This document shows positions 17,291-24,645 of a stretch of 64,000 bases of DNA, piece by piece. This DNA comes from a bacterium (GTDB taxonomy: Bacteria > Bacillota > Bacilli > Lactobacillales > Streptococcaceae), in the NCBI GenBank assembly GCA_905221205.1, contig CAJNCG010000002.1, forward strand, positions 310,001 through 374,000. Reading direction: 5' to 3'. Each line of letters begins with the position of its first letter. The stretch's first letter is position 1. The notes beneath the pieces were generated by a model that ran no database searches, had not been told where the DNA came from, and saw only the letters and a list, made by a program, of their open reading frames with translations. The translations under genes and the position numbers were made by a program.

Positions 17291-18355
17291 ATGGAAAGAA
17301 AAAGTAATTGGTTAATCTTACTTTCTCTAGTGTTTCTACTAGGAGCTTGTTCTCAAAAGTCAGTAGATTCTGAAAAAGTTGAGGATACTACGATACAGAC
17401 AAGCAGTTCTAGTAGTGAAAAGAAAGTAGATCCAGAAGAGAATTATGCTTCAGTTTTGAAAAAGTATGTCCAGTTATCTAGTTCGGGATATGATGAATTG
17501 AAATCTGTAGTAGCAGGTGCAGGACCTGAGGAAACTATGATAATGAATTTTATAGCAGATGGTAGCAAAAATGGGCGAACACAACAATATACTTTTTATG
17601 ATATAGACAATGATCAGAGTGAGGAGCTTATTATTGGTAAACCTGATTTTATTTCAGCTATTTATACTTTAAAAGGAGATAATCCTGTATTTGTTAAGGG
17701 AGCAGGGATGCCGTCAGCTGGAGCGATGCGTTCGAGTTTATCGGTTTATGGTGATGGAACTATAATGTATGTTGCTGGTTCTTCTACTGACCCTAATTGG
17801 GATGCATCATCTTATCAAATTAAGGTAGGAGAAGTGGTAGAGCTAACAAAAATAGAATTTACCCAGGGACAAGGCGATGATGTTGCCAAATTATTGAATA
17901 TTACATCAGAGAAAGTTGATTTAAAAAAATTATCTTGGAATGAACTAAAATCTACTCCTCAAAAAGAAGAAACTAGCACTAAGACGACCAATGGAAATTC
18001 ATCTAAAGCAGATGTTAATTCTATTATGAAAGGTGATACAAACAGTTTAGATGGAACATGGACGAATAGTAAAGGGGAAACTATTACAATTAAGGATGGT
18101 AAAATTACTACTAGCGGTTTAGAACAAGTACCATTTGAAGTGAAAACATTTGTTCGGAAGAAAGAATTTCCTATGTTGCAGTTAAATACAGGTGAGGACA
18201 ATCCTCTTGGTGCTCCTGCTTTGGTGTTAATTCCTGCTGATGATTCTATCTATCCAGATAAAGATATGTCTGATTCGACAAAGGATCGTTTAGTTTATGC
18301 GTATGCTGTGGCTCAAACTCAAGATGTTTCAGCAGATTATTATTTTTATAGATAA
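17291..18355 (+). CDS. Surface lipoprotein of unknown function (DUF6287-like C-terminus)
   Basis: A 354-residue lipoprotein. The signal peptide (NWLILLSLVFLLGAC) ends in an LGAC lipobox with lipidated Cys20, followed by a Ser/Asp-rich linker. Residues about 50-220 form a globular region with a calcium-like DIDNDQSEEL loop. A second linker (about residues 225-245) leads to a compact C-terminal domain beginning DTNSLDGTWTNSKGETITI, which I associate with DUF6287 domains of streptococcal lipoproteins, from memory only. Exposed on the outer face of the membrane. AAAAGGAG precedes the start; no partner genes. Confidence 0.75.
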   Translation: MERKSNWLILLSLVFLLGACSQKSVDSEKVEDTTIQTSSSSSEKKVDPEENYASVLKKYVQLSSSGYDELKSVVAGAGPEETMIMNFIADGSKNGRTQQYTFYDIDNDQSEELIIGKPDFISAIYTLKGDNPVFVKGAGMPSAGAMRSSLSVYGDGTIMYVAGSSTDPNWDASSYQIKVGEVVELTKIEFTQGQGDDVAKLLNITSEKVDLKKLSWNELKSTPQKEETSTKTTNGNSSKADVNSIMKGDTNSLDGTWTNSKGETITIKDGKITTSGLEQVPFEVKTFVRKKEFPMLQLNTGEDNPLGAPALVLIPADDSIYPDKDMSDSTKDRLVYAYAVAQTQDVSADYYFYR

Positions 18356-18506
18356 ATTTGATTCGCAAGTCAGGTACAATTGAGAAACCAAATTCATTAG
18401 AGTGTGTTTGTTTTAAATTACTGTGAAGATTAGTTATCTGACTTAGAGGTGAATTATACTGAACTTATGAAAAAAACAAATATAAATCCGCATAATTTTT
18501 GACAAT

Positions 18507-18666
18507 TTAAATGGTGTGAACTTTTTAGTAAAATCTAGCTCAATTCGTGTATTTTTAGGGTAAAATTCACACCATTTAACTGAAACTTATTCAAATTAGA
18601 TGAAAAAATGTTTTCTGAAAAAGCGGGAAAACGCTGATTTTAAGGGGATTTTGAAACTTATTCAAA
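18507..18666. repeat. Paired inverted and direct repeats next to the rpsI attachment copy
   Basis: TTAAATGGTGTGAA (18507-18520) is repeated perfectly inverted as TTCACACCATTTAA (18566-18579), 45 bases apart. Directly after, TGAAACTTATTCAAA occurs at 18581-18595 and again at 18652-18666. The cluster ends just before the rpsI-like core at 18679. The rest of the 18356-18678 gap shows nothing coding. Confidence 0.7.
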
Positions 18667-18678
18667 CGGGAGTTTTTC

Positions 18679-18761
18679 AAACCAGGTCTTAAGAAAGCTC
18701 GTAAAGCATCACAATTCTCAAAACGTTAATCAATACGATTATATCAACGTTTCAAAGCACT
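18679..18761 (+). other. att-like copy of the rpsI 3' end (site A)
   Basis: Read in frame from 18679 this encodes KPGLKKARKASQFSKR and a stop, the C-terminus of ribosomal protein S9. No complete rpsI is present: bases before 18679 do not continue the gene. The first 38 bases (18679-18716) recur exactly at 25331-25368, and the next 45 bases (18717-18761) recur at 25522-25566. The 3' end of rpsI is a known integration site of streptococcal integrative elements. Confidence 0.8.
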
Positions 18762-18786
18762 TTGCAAAAATTTTGCAAAGTGCTTT
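18754..18786. terminator. Bidirectional terminator downstream of site A and integrase
   Basis: Sixteen-bp perfect stem, AAAGCACTTTGCAAAA (18754-18769) with TTTTGCAAAGTGCTTT (18771-18786), followed by a T-run; A-rich 5' side gives a U-run on the other strand. It lies 75 bases beyond the integrase stop. Confidence 0.85.
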
Positions 18787-18814
18787 TTTGTCGATTTTTG
18801 AGCTCAAATAGCTT

Positions 18815-18838
18815 TGTGATAACCTTCTGATAACCTCT
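18815..18838 (+). other. Candidate integrase arm-type site, left end
   Basis: TGTGATAACC, three bases, TGATAACCTCT. The same 24-base arrangement with a different middle triplet occurs at 25209-25232 near the other end of the element. Paired GATAACC repeats at both ends, close to the core sites, are what arm-binding sites of a tyrosine integrase should look like. Confidence 0.55.
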
Positions 18839-18860
18839 TCTAAATTTTTAAAATCATGAT

Positions 18861-20015
18861 TTATTTTGCTTTATTGAGATAGTCTGCAAATTTGTCAATA
18901 GAGTTTTTCTCACCAGTTTTTGTGGTGTGAGTATAGACATCTAATGTCACCTGACTGCTTGCATGACCGAGACGTTTTGATGTATTAGAAGGATCGATTC
19001 CAATTTCAGACATAAGTGTTGCATGTGTATGTCTAAACCCATGTGGGCTAATTGGTTTTAATTTATGCTTTTTAATAATTCGATTCAGTACGTTATTAAT
19101 GTAATCAGCATGCAAAGGTTCAATTTTGTCATTACTTGATATGTAAGAGAACATATATTCATCACTAATATTCAGCTTTGTAAGAGGAAGCTGAGATTGT
19201 TCTTTCAGATAGAAATTTCTCCATTGCTTAATAATATCGATTGTCTCATCATCAAGATAGATTGTACGAACTGAAGATTCATTCTTTGTGCTCTTTTCAA
19301 TCGCTTTACCGTCAATTCTTCCTAGACTTTTATCTATGTTCAATAGATTGCTGTCAAAGTTAATATCAGCCCATTTTAAAGCGTATAACTCCCCTTTTCG
19401 TAGTCCACTAAATGCAAGCAGTCTAAATAAAGCAAAATGTTTAAATGGCTCAGTTTCTTTCACTATATCAAGGAAATGATGTAATTCCTCCAGTGACCAA
19501 AAATTATCTGATCTAGTTTTTTTGATTTTAGGCATGATAACATTCTTCATTGGATTTCGATCAATGTAGTTCATGTTGATTGCAAAATCAAAAATTTTTG
19601 AGGTATAGGATTTTATCTGTTTGATATTTTTGAAAGTCTGAGATTTTTGTGTAATAAAGTTTTGACAGTATAAAGGACTGATTTGGTCAATAAATTTATC
19701 GCCAAATATTGGTAGAATATGTATTCGATAGATATTCTTAGTTTGGGAAGAAGTTGTTTCTTCAACGGTACCAACATAGGCATTAAACCATTCTTGATAA
19801 AGTTCTTTATAAGTGACTTTGGGGTTAGGTTTGTCGGTACTTACTGTGGGGGCAACGACACCAGCTTCTAAACGAGCTTCGTACAATTTTGCCTCTTTTT
19901 TGGTTTTGAACCCTCTCTTTAAGTGCCTTTTTTTCTTTCCATAAGCATCTAAGCCAATGTAAAAGCTGACATAGTATAGGATTCCTTTTTTTGTTTTGTA
20001 TTTGTGTATAGACAT
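18861..20015 (-). CDS. int: Tyrosine recombinase / integrase
   Basis: A 384-residue phage/ICE-type integrase. The N-terminus is a three-strand AP2-like arm-binding domain (YYVSFYIGLDAYGKKKRH). A SAM-like core-binding domain spans about residues 75-165. The catalytic domain has Arg in FSGLRKGELYALKW, HGFRHTHATL (HxxR), LGHASSQVTLDVY with the second His and the nucleophile Tyr, and lies next to the attachment copy as usual. ATG 20015 has GGAG 7 bases upstream. It should integrate and excise the element at the 3' end of rpsI. All catalytic residues are present, so it may be functional. Confidence 0.93.
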   Translation of the reverse strand: MSIHKYKTKKGILYYVSFYIGLDAYGKKKRHLKRGFKTKKEAKLYEARLEAGVVAPTVSTDKPNPKVTYKELYQEWFNAYVGTVEETTSSQTKNIYRIHILPIFGDKFIDQISPLYCQNFITQKSQTFKNIKQIKSYTSKIFDFAINMNYIDRNPMKNVIMPKIKKTRSDNFWSLEELHHFLDIVKETEPFKHFALFRLLAFSGLRKGELYALKWADINFDSNLLNIDKSLGRIDGKAIEKSTKNESSVRTIYLDDETIDIIKQWRNFYLKEQSQLPLTKLNISDEYMFSYISSNDKIEPLHADYINNVLNRIIKKHKLKPISPHGFRHTHATLMSEIGIDPSNTSKRLGHASSQVTLDVYTHTTKTGEKNSIDKFADYLNKAK

Positions 20016-20032
20016 TTTTTCTCCGTATCTAA

Positions 20033-20063
20033 GTTTTCGGAGCTTATGTAATTGAGAAATGAG
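20033..20063 (+). repeat. Leader repeat copy 1 (TTTCGGAGCTTAT motif)
   Basis: GTTTTCGGAGCTTATGTA followed by ATTGAGAAATGAG lies just upstream of the integrase start. A close variant occurs at 20692-20722 before the excisionase-like gene, and an inverted copy at 25176-25203 near the right end of the element. Confidence 0.65.
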
Positions 20064-20066
20064 TGT

Positions 20067-20585
20067 CTATCTATTTTTTCTATCTTCTTGGCGGATAGCG
20101 TATTCGTCTGTTTTAATCCAGCTCTGCCAAACTTTAGAATCTTTATTTTGGTGATTCATATAATCTATAAACTCAGACATAAAACGTTTGTTTTTCTCAG
20201 CTAGATATTCTGAGAATATATGACGAAATTCATCTGAAAAACTATCATCAAGTGGTAGTGTTAATGCCCTTTCGCCAAATTCGATGCTCTTCTTTAACTT
20301 CTCCATATCGCTTTTAAAAGGTGTCACAGAACCAATTTTAGATGTTTTGAAACTATCTGTAACAATTTTAAGATTTGATGGAGCGTGTGGGTTGCTATCA
20401 AGTCCCATAATGTAAGCGACGGAAACATTAAAGTATTTTGCCAATTTTTCAGCATTATCTTTTTTAGGTTTGCGGATTCCTTGATTGTATCCAGAAAGTG
20501 TAGGATAGGCTATATTTGTAGCTTCGCTAATTTCTGTCAATTTTTTTCCGCTATTTTCTATCAGTTTAGTAATATGATTCGTCAT
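20067..20585 (-). CDS. XRE-family repressor of the integrative element
   Basis: A 172-residue CI-like protein. The N-terminal helix-turn-helix spans residues about 8-60 (KKLTEISEATNIAYPTLSGY, then NQGIRKPKKDNAEKLAKYFNVSVAYIMGL). The C-terminal half is helical with no S24 peptidase signature, so it is not a RecA-cleaved repressor. ATG 20585 follows AAGGAGG; the longer open frame to 20684 has no ribosome site. Divergent from the excisionase/replication genes, with operator-like repeats between them, and ahead of int on the same strand. It probably holds the mobility genes off. Confidence 0.85.
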   Translation of the reverse strand: MTNHITKLIENSGKKLTEISEATNIAYPTLSGYNQGIRKPKKDNAEKLAKYFNVSVAYIMGLDSNPHAPSNLKIVTDSFKTSKIGSVTPFKSDMEKLKKSIEFGERALTLPLDDSFSDEFRHIFSEYLAEKNKRFMSEFIDYMNHQNKDSKVWQSWIKTDEYAIRQEDRKNR

Positions 20586-20621
20586 AAGAACCTCCTTTTT
20601 ATCATTATAACACATTTTATT

Positions 20622-20679
20622 CTTTTTGAATAAAAAAGCTTGACAAAAATTCAAAAAGGATATATAATTCAAAATGAAT
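20622..20679 (+). promoter_or_regulatory. Excisionase/replication promoter with repressor operators
   Basis: A full-consensus promoter reads TTGACA (20640-20645), 17-base spacer, TATAAT (20663-20668). Operator-like sites: CTTTTTGAAT (20622-20631) and its exact inverse ATTCAAAAAG (20649-20658) around the -35 and spacer, plus ATTCAAAATGAAT (20667-20679) over the start region. A repressor bound here would block the plus-strand operon and could autoregulate the minus-strand repressor gene. Confidence 0.75.
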
Positions 20680-20732
20680 AACAAATTAAATGGTTTCGGA
20701 GCTTATTTAATTTAGAAATGAGGTGTGAATTT

Positions 20733-21014
20733 ATGTCGGAAACTACTTTAGTTGTCCAGCTTCCTAAAGAATTAGAGAAGCAATTACGTGCTCACTATGA
20801 TGAGATGATTTCAAATGCTGTAGCAAGAGTATTTGAAGATAAAGAACTTTATAAACCTATGGTTCGTATGTCAGGTTTGTCTAGGTGGTTAGATGTATCT
20901 ACGACAACAATCCAAAAATGGACGAAAGAAGGAATGCCAACCATGGTGATTGATGGAGTGACTTTATACGATAAAAGAGCAGTAACACGATGGTTGAAGC
21001 AATATGAAAGATAG
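20733..21014 (+). CDS. Excisionase-like / MerR-type helix-turn-helix protein
   Basis: A 93-residue basic protein. The C-terminal half is a winged-helix/Xis-like domain (SGLSRWLDVSTTTIQKWTKE, then MPTMVIDGVTLYDKRAVTRWL), typical of small phage and ICE excisionases or recombination directionality factors. The N-terminal half is a charged helix. I chose ATG 20733, 8 bases after GAGGT; an upstream in-frame ATG at 20718 lies inside the leader repeat and lacks a site. First gene of the plus-strand operon under the consensus promoter at 20640. Confidence 0.7.
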   Translation: MSETTLVVQLPKELEKQLRAHYDEMISNAVARVFEDKELYKPMVRMSGLSRWLDVSTTTIQKWTKEGMPTMVIDGVTLYDKRAVTRWLKQYER

Positions 21015-21022
21015 GTACTCGT

Positions 21023-21862
21023 ATGAATGGTGTTCAGTGGATCAAGATAACAACAGATATATTTGATGATGAAAAAATTCAGCTAATAGAATCAATGCCA
21101 GAAGGAGATACTCTTATTGTAATATGGTTTAAAATTCTGGTGCTTGCAGGAAAGCAAAATAATAGTGGCATATTAAGTCTAGGGAACAAGGTTTATTACA
21201 CAGAAGAGATGCTTTCAACAGTGTTTAGGCGAAAGGCTACATCTGTAAAATTAGCTCTCAGCATGTTTGAAGAATTTGGCATGATAGAAATCATAGATGG
21301 CGCTATTACCATTCCAAAATGGGAGAAACATCAGAATATAGATGGACTAGAAAAGATTAGAAAACAAACTAGGGAACGTGTTGCTCGTCATAGACAAAAA
21401 CAAAAAGCACTAATTACAGGCGAGCCACAACTCGTTTTAGACTGTAACGTTACAGTAACGGATGAAAATGATAATGTAACGCAAGAGATTAAGAACAAGA
21501 GTAAGAATAAGAAAGAGATTGAGAATATACTGGATAATAGTTCTAGAAAGCCTGAAACTTATATTCCACCCAAATATTATTCTTTGTTAGAATCCATTTC
21601 TTATAAGTACAATGATAGATTTTTGTATCCTAACAATTACACTTTAACACATGCTCAGAAGATGAAGATAGGCGAGTATTTGGCTAGTGGGTATGTAACT
21701 AGTGATGAAGTCATTAGCATGATTGAACGGATTCCTGAGGATGCGACGTCTCCTTTGGCGTATTTATTTAAGTCTATGGAGAATTTAAAGCAGGAACGTA
21801 TGCTGGAGTGCAAAGCTATTGCCCATGAAAATGCCCGAAAGAAGTATATGATAAATGAGTAG
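21023..21862 (+). CDS. Phage-type replisome organiser
   Basis: A 279-residue replication initiator. Its N-terminal 120 residues match the phage replisome organiser domain: GVQWIKITTDIFDDEKIQLI at the start, VIWFKILVLAGK, and a central basic stretch (RKQTRERVARHRQKQKAL). A disordered Lys/Asn linker (residues about 155-180) precedes a C-terminal domain that could contact host DnaC/DnaB. Such proteins bind iterons at the origin; iteron-like repeats lie downstream at 22781-22944. The start is 8 bases after the previous gene. It allows the excised element to replicate autonomously (inference). Confidence 0.8.
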   Translation: MNGVQWIKITTDIFDDEKIQLIESMPEGDTLIVIWFKILVLAGKQNNSGILSLGNKVYYTEEMLSTVFRRKATSVKLALSMFEEFGMIEIIDGAITIPKWEKHQNIDGLEKIRKQTRERVARHRQKQKALITGEPQLVLDCNVTVTDENDNVTQEIKNKSKNKKEIENILDNSSRKPETYIPPKYYSLLESISYKYNDRFLYPNNYTLTHAQKMKIGEYLASGYVTSDEVISMIERIPEDATSPLAYLFKSMENLKQERMLECKAIAHENARKKYMINE

Positions 21863-22214
21863 ATATAGGACTGTTCTAAAGAAATGTTACATCACTGAGG
21901 AGCAAAATGAAATAGTGAATAACTTGATTGAAATGACAAATCATCTAAGTTTTTCCTCTTATGCCAGAAAAATGTTATTTAAGAGCTCGCCTATTTATCT
22001 TCAATTTGATTTTGAATCTTATCATGACTTTATATTTCAAGTTAGAAGAATTATCAATAACTTACGTCAGTTAGAAAGAATAGCAGAACAAAGTGAGGAT
22101 TTGGATAATGTAAGGATATTTCACTACTGCGTTGAGCTGATGATAGAATATGAAAAGAAGACAAGTAAACAAGTGAAAGAACTTGTAAAACGACTAAATA
22201 AGAAAACGAGGTAA
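21855..22214 (+). CDS. MobC-like relaxosome accessory protein 1
   Basis: A 119-residue, strongly helical and basic protein, overlapping the previous gene by 8 bases. The N-terminus VLKKCYITEEQNEIVNNLIE and LSFSSYARKMLF resembles the ribbon-helix-helix start of MobC proteins. The 'NLRQLERIA' stretch corresponds to the NxNQIAR motif of MobC in degenerate form. It is weaker than the following gene and may be a diverged duplicate of it. No relaxase is found beside it. Confidence 0.55.
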   Translation: MSRYRTVLKKCYITEEQNEIVNNLIEMTNHLSFSSYARKMLFKSSPIYLQFDFESYHDFIFQVRRIINNLRQLERIAEQSEDLDNVRIFHYCVELMIEYEKKTSKQVKELVKRLNKKTR

Positions 22215-22221
22215 TAGGACC

Positions 22222-22554
22222 ATGAGAATAAAATCTGTGTTGAAACAGGTGTTTTTGACGGAAGAAGAAAATAAAAAATTAAATGATTGTATGAGGAAGG
22301 AAAATATTCGTAATTTTTCTGAGTTTGCTAGACAAAAATTAATACGAACAGATTTGAACATCCAAAAAGTCTCTTTTGAAGGTTTAGTTCCTTTAACAGA
22401 AGAGTTGGAACAAGTCGGAAAGAATATCAATTCTATAGCCCGTCTTGCAACTGTAGTTGGGAGAATAAGCTATGAAAACAAAATGGATATGTCTATTTTG
22501 ATGCAAAAAATAGTTGATGTGATGGAGGAAAAAGATGTTTATTTTCAAAAGTAA
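22222..22554 (+). CDS. MobC-like plasmid mobilisation protein 2
   Basis: A 110-residue MobC/relaxosome protein: KQVFLTEEENKKLNDCMRKE, FSEFARQKLI, and EQVGKNINSIARLAT, the classical MobC signature near residues 70-84. MobC melts oriT DNA and recruits the relaxase. The gene is 7 bases after the first MobC-like gene and overlaps the next small gene. In a complete mobilisable element a relaxase would follow; here only a 64-codon gene and a terminator follow. The mobilisation module is therefore incomplete. Confidence 0.7.
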   Translation: MRIKSVLKQVFLTEEENKKLNDCMRKENIRNFSEFARQKLIRTDLNIQKVSFEGLVPLTEELEQVGKNINSIARLATVVGRISYENKMDMSILMQKIVDVMEEKDVYFQK

Positions 22555-22729
22555 TATGGATAAGGATTTTGATCAGATATGTGAATACATATTGAAATTA
22601 AAGCGAGCAGAATTATTTCTTCATGGAATTAAACAACAAGATAAAACGAAGGCTCGTTTGTATCATGCGATGCTGGAATACTATGATGCTAACCATAAAA
22701 AAGAAAGACATATGAGAATTTTAAAATAA
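22535..22729 (+). CDS. Small conserved-looking protein of the mobile operon
   Basis: A 64-residue charged helical protein (MFIFKSNMDKDFDQICEYIL at the start), overlapping the MobC gene by 20 bases with a GGAGGA ribosome site inside it. An internal ATG at 22556 is possible. I do not recognise a family. The position is where a relaxase would normally begin, but the sequence shows no relaxase motif. Ends 3 bases before the operon terminator. Confidence 0.55.
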   Translation: MFIFKSNMDKDFDQICEYILKLKRAELFLHGIKQQDKTKARLYHAMLEYYDANHKKERHMRILK

Positions 22730-22731
22730 GG

Positions 22732-22763
22732 AAACGCTGTTAAAAATTTTGCAGCGTTTTTTA
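22732..22763 (+). terminator. Terminator of the replication/mobilisation operon
   Basis: Stem AAACGCTG (22732-22739) with CAGCGTTT (22752-22759), followed by a T-run. Confidence 0.8.
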
Positions 22764-23125
22764 TATATCTTCTTAAAATATTTGTACACACAAATGACAG
22801 TCAAATTGATTTTTGGGATTATTTTATCGAGAAGGAAAGATTTCTCATAATATGACTTTGCGAGCTCAGAGTCTGTATACACACACTCCCAAAATCATCC
22901 TAAAATTTGTATACACAAAGTGTATGTACTTTTTGGGATGATTTGAATTTTGGGGAATCCCCAAACCCCTGATGAATTATACGAGCAAAAAAATTTGGGA
23001 GTAAGTTTTAGAAAGAACTATTCTAAAGTATTTAAAATCTGACTTTAAGTAAATTTTTTATTATGTGACTATTAGCCTGTCTCACTCCGCTAGGTGCGAG
23101 ACAAAAAAATACCCGCTATGCGGTG
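22764..23125. other. Repeat- and hairpin-rich non-coding region, candidate origin or oriT
   Basis: No gene. TTTGTACACACAAA (22781-22794) recurs with one change at 22906-22919. TTTTTGGGATTATTT (22810-22824) recurs as TTTTTGGGATGATTT (22930-22944), and inverted at 22888-22905. Hairpins occur at 23078-23103 (TGTCTC with GAGACA) and 23113-23123 (CCGC TAT..GCGG). Iteron-like direct repeats after a replisome organiser and MobC genes suggest a replication origin or oriT; this is inference from position. Confidence 0.45.
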
Positions 23126-23179
23126 TGTACTGACCCCCAAAAGTTAGACAGAAAAAATCTAACTTTTGGGGTCAGTACA
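23126..23179. mobile_element. 54-bp inverted-repeat unit resembling fused IS3-family ends
   Basis: TGTACTGACCCC...AAAAGTTAGA (23126-23148) is followed after about 9 bases by its inverse TCTAACTTTTGGGG...CAGTACA (23158-23179). The TGTACTGACCCC end is like the terminal repeats of streptococcal IS3/IS150-type elements. Two ends with no transposase between them could be a solo mini-element or a deletion product. Confidence 0.5.
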
Positions 23180-23188
23180 AAAGCGTTT

Positions 23189-23464
23189 TTATTGTATAAA
23201 GAATATCAAATAGTTTGAGGGTTTTACTTGTCGCTGTATTTCTTCACTATCCTTTTTGTAATACTCCTGCTTTGTTCCTGAAATATCTACAGTGAATACG
23301 TCATCCTTGAAGGTATAATTCTCTTTTCGGTTTATGATATTAGAGCCAGTCGGTTCGATTGTTGCACTGTCTTTATCAATTGTAAAGGTGTCGGCCTCTC
23401 CTTTGTTGCTATTTCCTTTGTTACCTGAAATGGTAAAGGCAACTTCATTTCTACTCTCGTTTAT
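23189..23464 (-). pseudogene. C-terminal fragment of an unrecognised protein
   Basis: An open frame of about 91 codons without a start; its upstream end stops at a TGA opposite 23465-23467. It contains FTISGNKGNSNKGEADTFTI, then NYTFKDDVFTVDISGTKQEY, with a hydrophilic beta-rich look of a secreted or lipoprotein C-terminus. On the other strand, 23465-23597 encodes a different fragment (SPSKELLDWLEHAINKIVD and on), so two broken pieces are joined near 23465. I do not recognise either family. Confidence 0.4.
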
Positions 23465-23877
23465 TCAACGGTATTCGCCATCTAAAGAATTGCTTGATTG
23501 GTTAGAGCATGCAATTAATAAAATTGTAGATAGAGACACTAAAAGTAATGTGATAAATCTTTTCATTTACATACTTTTTATTTCTATATTATATTAAAGA
23601 AACATTACATAAGTAAGACAGTAATTTTTTAGGTTGATCTCTTTCTTTCGGGAAAATCATTATGTTTCGGAAAGTCAAGATTTTGTTATTATTTATGATA
23701 TACTGGTACCGTAATTATATCCTTACAGAGGTTAAGTAAGGGTTTCAGTACACGTCAATAGATGTCAAAATATTGATTTTAAGCGATTTTTGATTTTTGG
23801 AAACTCATTATATCGCACTACAAATCAATAAAAACTGTACCTTTTTTAGATAAATATATTACCTGGATATTGAAGTT

Positions 23878-23913
23878 AAGCCCTGCTGTCATTTCGATGG
23901 CAGGGCTTTTTAA
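23878..23913 (+). terminator. Terminator upstream of cadD
   Basis: Stem AAGCCCTGC (23878-23886) with GCAGGGCTT (23901-23909), extended inward by a wobble pair, then a T-run. It shields cadDX from upstream transcription. Confidence 0.75.
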
Positions 23914-23958
23914 TATTTGGTAGACTAACTTCTTATCTATATTTTGGTGGATTTTAAG

Positions 23959-24009
23959 TTGACATCTACAAAGTTTAATGTTAGAATACATTCAAAAATA
24001 TATTTGAAT
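23959..24009 (+). promoter_or_regulatory. cadDX promoter with CadX/CadC-type operator
   Basis: TTGACA (23959-23964), 17-base spacer, TAGAAT (23982-23987). Immediately downstream is an inverted repeat with arms ATTCAAA (23990-23996) and TTTGAAT (24003-24009), matching the known CadC/ArsR-family operator pattern TCAAATA..TATTTGA. Bound repressor would cover the transcription start; cadmium binding should release it. Confidence 0.85.
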
Positions 24010-24019
24010 GAGGTATTTT

Positions 24020-24634
24020 ATGATTCAAAATGTTGTTACTTCAATAATCCTGTATTCTGGGACAGCCGTAGACTTACTTATTATCCTAATGTTATTTTTT
24101 GCCAAAAGAAAAAGCAGAAAAGACATCATTAACATCTATTTAGGACAATTTCTAGGCTCTGTTAGTCTAATATTGCTAAGTTTGCTTTTTGCATTTGTCT
24201 TAAATTATATTCCTAGTAAAGAGATTTTAGGTTTACTCGGTTTGATTCCAATTTTCCTAGGTCTCAAAGTTTTGCTTTTAGGAGATTCTGATGGAGAAGC
24301 TATTGCCAAAGAAGGTTTGCGCAAAGATAATAAAAACCTGATATTTCTAGTCGCTATGATTACTTTTGCAAGTTGTGGTGCTGACAATATTGGTGTCTTT
24401 GTTCCATATTTTACTACCTTAAATTTAGCAAATTTGATAGTAGCTTTACTTACCTTTCTAGTCATGATTTATCTCTTGGTTTTTTCTGCCCAAAAATTGG
24501 CACAAGTCTCTTCTGTTGGAGAAATTTTGGAAAAATATAGCAGATGGTTTATTGCCGTTGTTTATTTAGGATTGGGGATATATATCCTGATTGAAAATAA
24601 CAGTTTTGACATACTATGGACTATATTAGGCTAG
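24020..24634 (+). CDS. cadD: Cadmium resistance transporter CadD
   Basis: A 204-residue membrane protein of the CadD family (PF03596), which exports cadmium. Six spans are visible: SIILYSGTAVDLLIILMLFF, a second with GQFLGSVSLILLSLLFAFVL, then GLIPIFLGLKVLLLG, FLVAMITFASCGADNIGVFV, LIVALLTFLVMIYLLVF and WFIAVVYLGLGIYIL. The conserved TFASCGADNIGVFVPYF motif is present. ATG 24020 has GAGG 6 bases upstream; ATG 24008 lies within the operator. It overlaps nothing but is coupled to cadX 11 bases on. Cargo gene of the integrative element. Confidence 0.9.
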   Translation: MIQNVVTSIILYSGTAVDLLIILMLFFAKRKSRKDIINIYLGQFLGSVSLILLSLLFAFVLNYIPSKEILGLLGLIPIFLGLKVLLLGDSDGEAIAKEGLRKDNKNLIFLVAMITFASCGADNIGVFVPYFTTLNLANLIVALLTFLVMIYLLVFSAQKLAQVSSVGEILEKYSRWFIAVVYLGLGIYILIENNSFDILWTILG

Positions 24635-24645
24635 GAGAAAATATT

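Noticed and set aside
22781-22944. Repeats considered as a CRISPR array
   Set aside because: Repeats are short, unevenly spaced and partly inverted; no cas genes.
23334-23597. 87-residue plus-strand frame as a gene
   Set aside because: It is chimeric: the first half is antisense to the minus-strand fragment and only the last 44 codons look coding; no ribosome site.
23944-24132. 62-residue frame overlapping the cadD promoter and start
   Set aside because: It covers promoter and operator and is out of frame with cadD.
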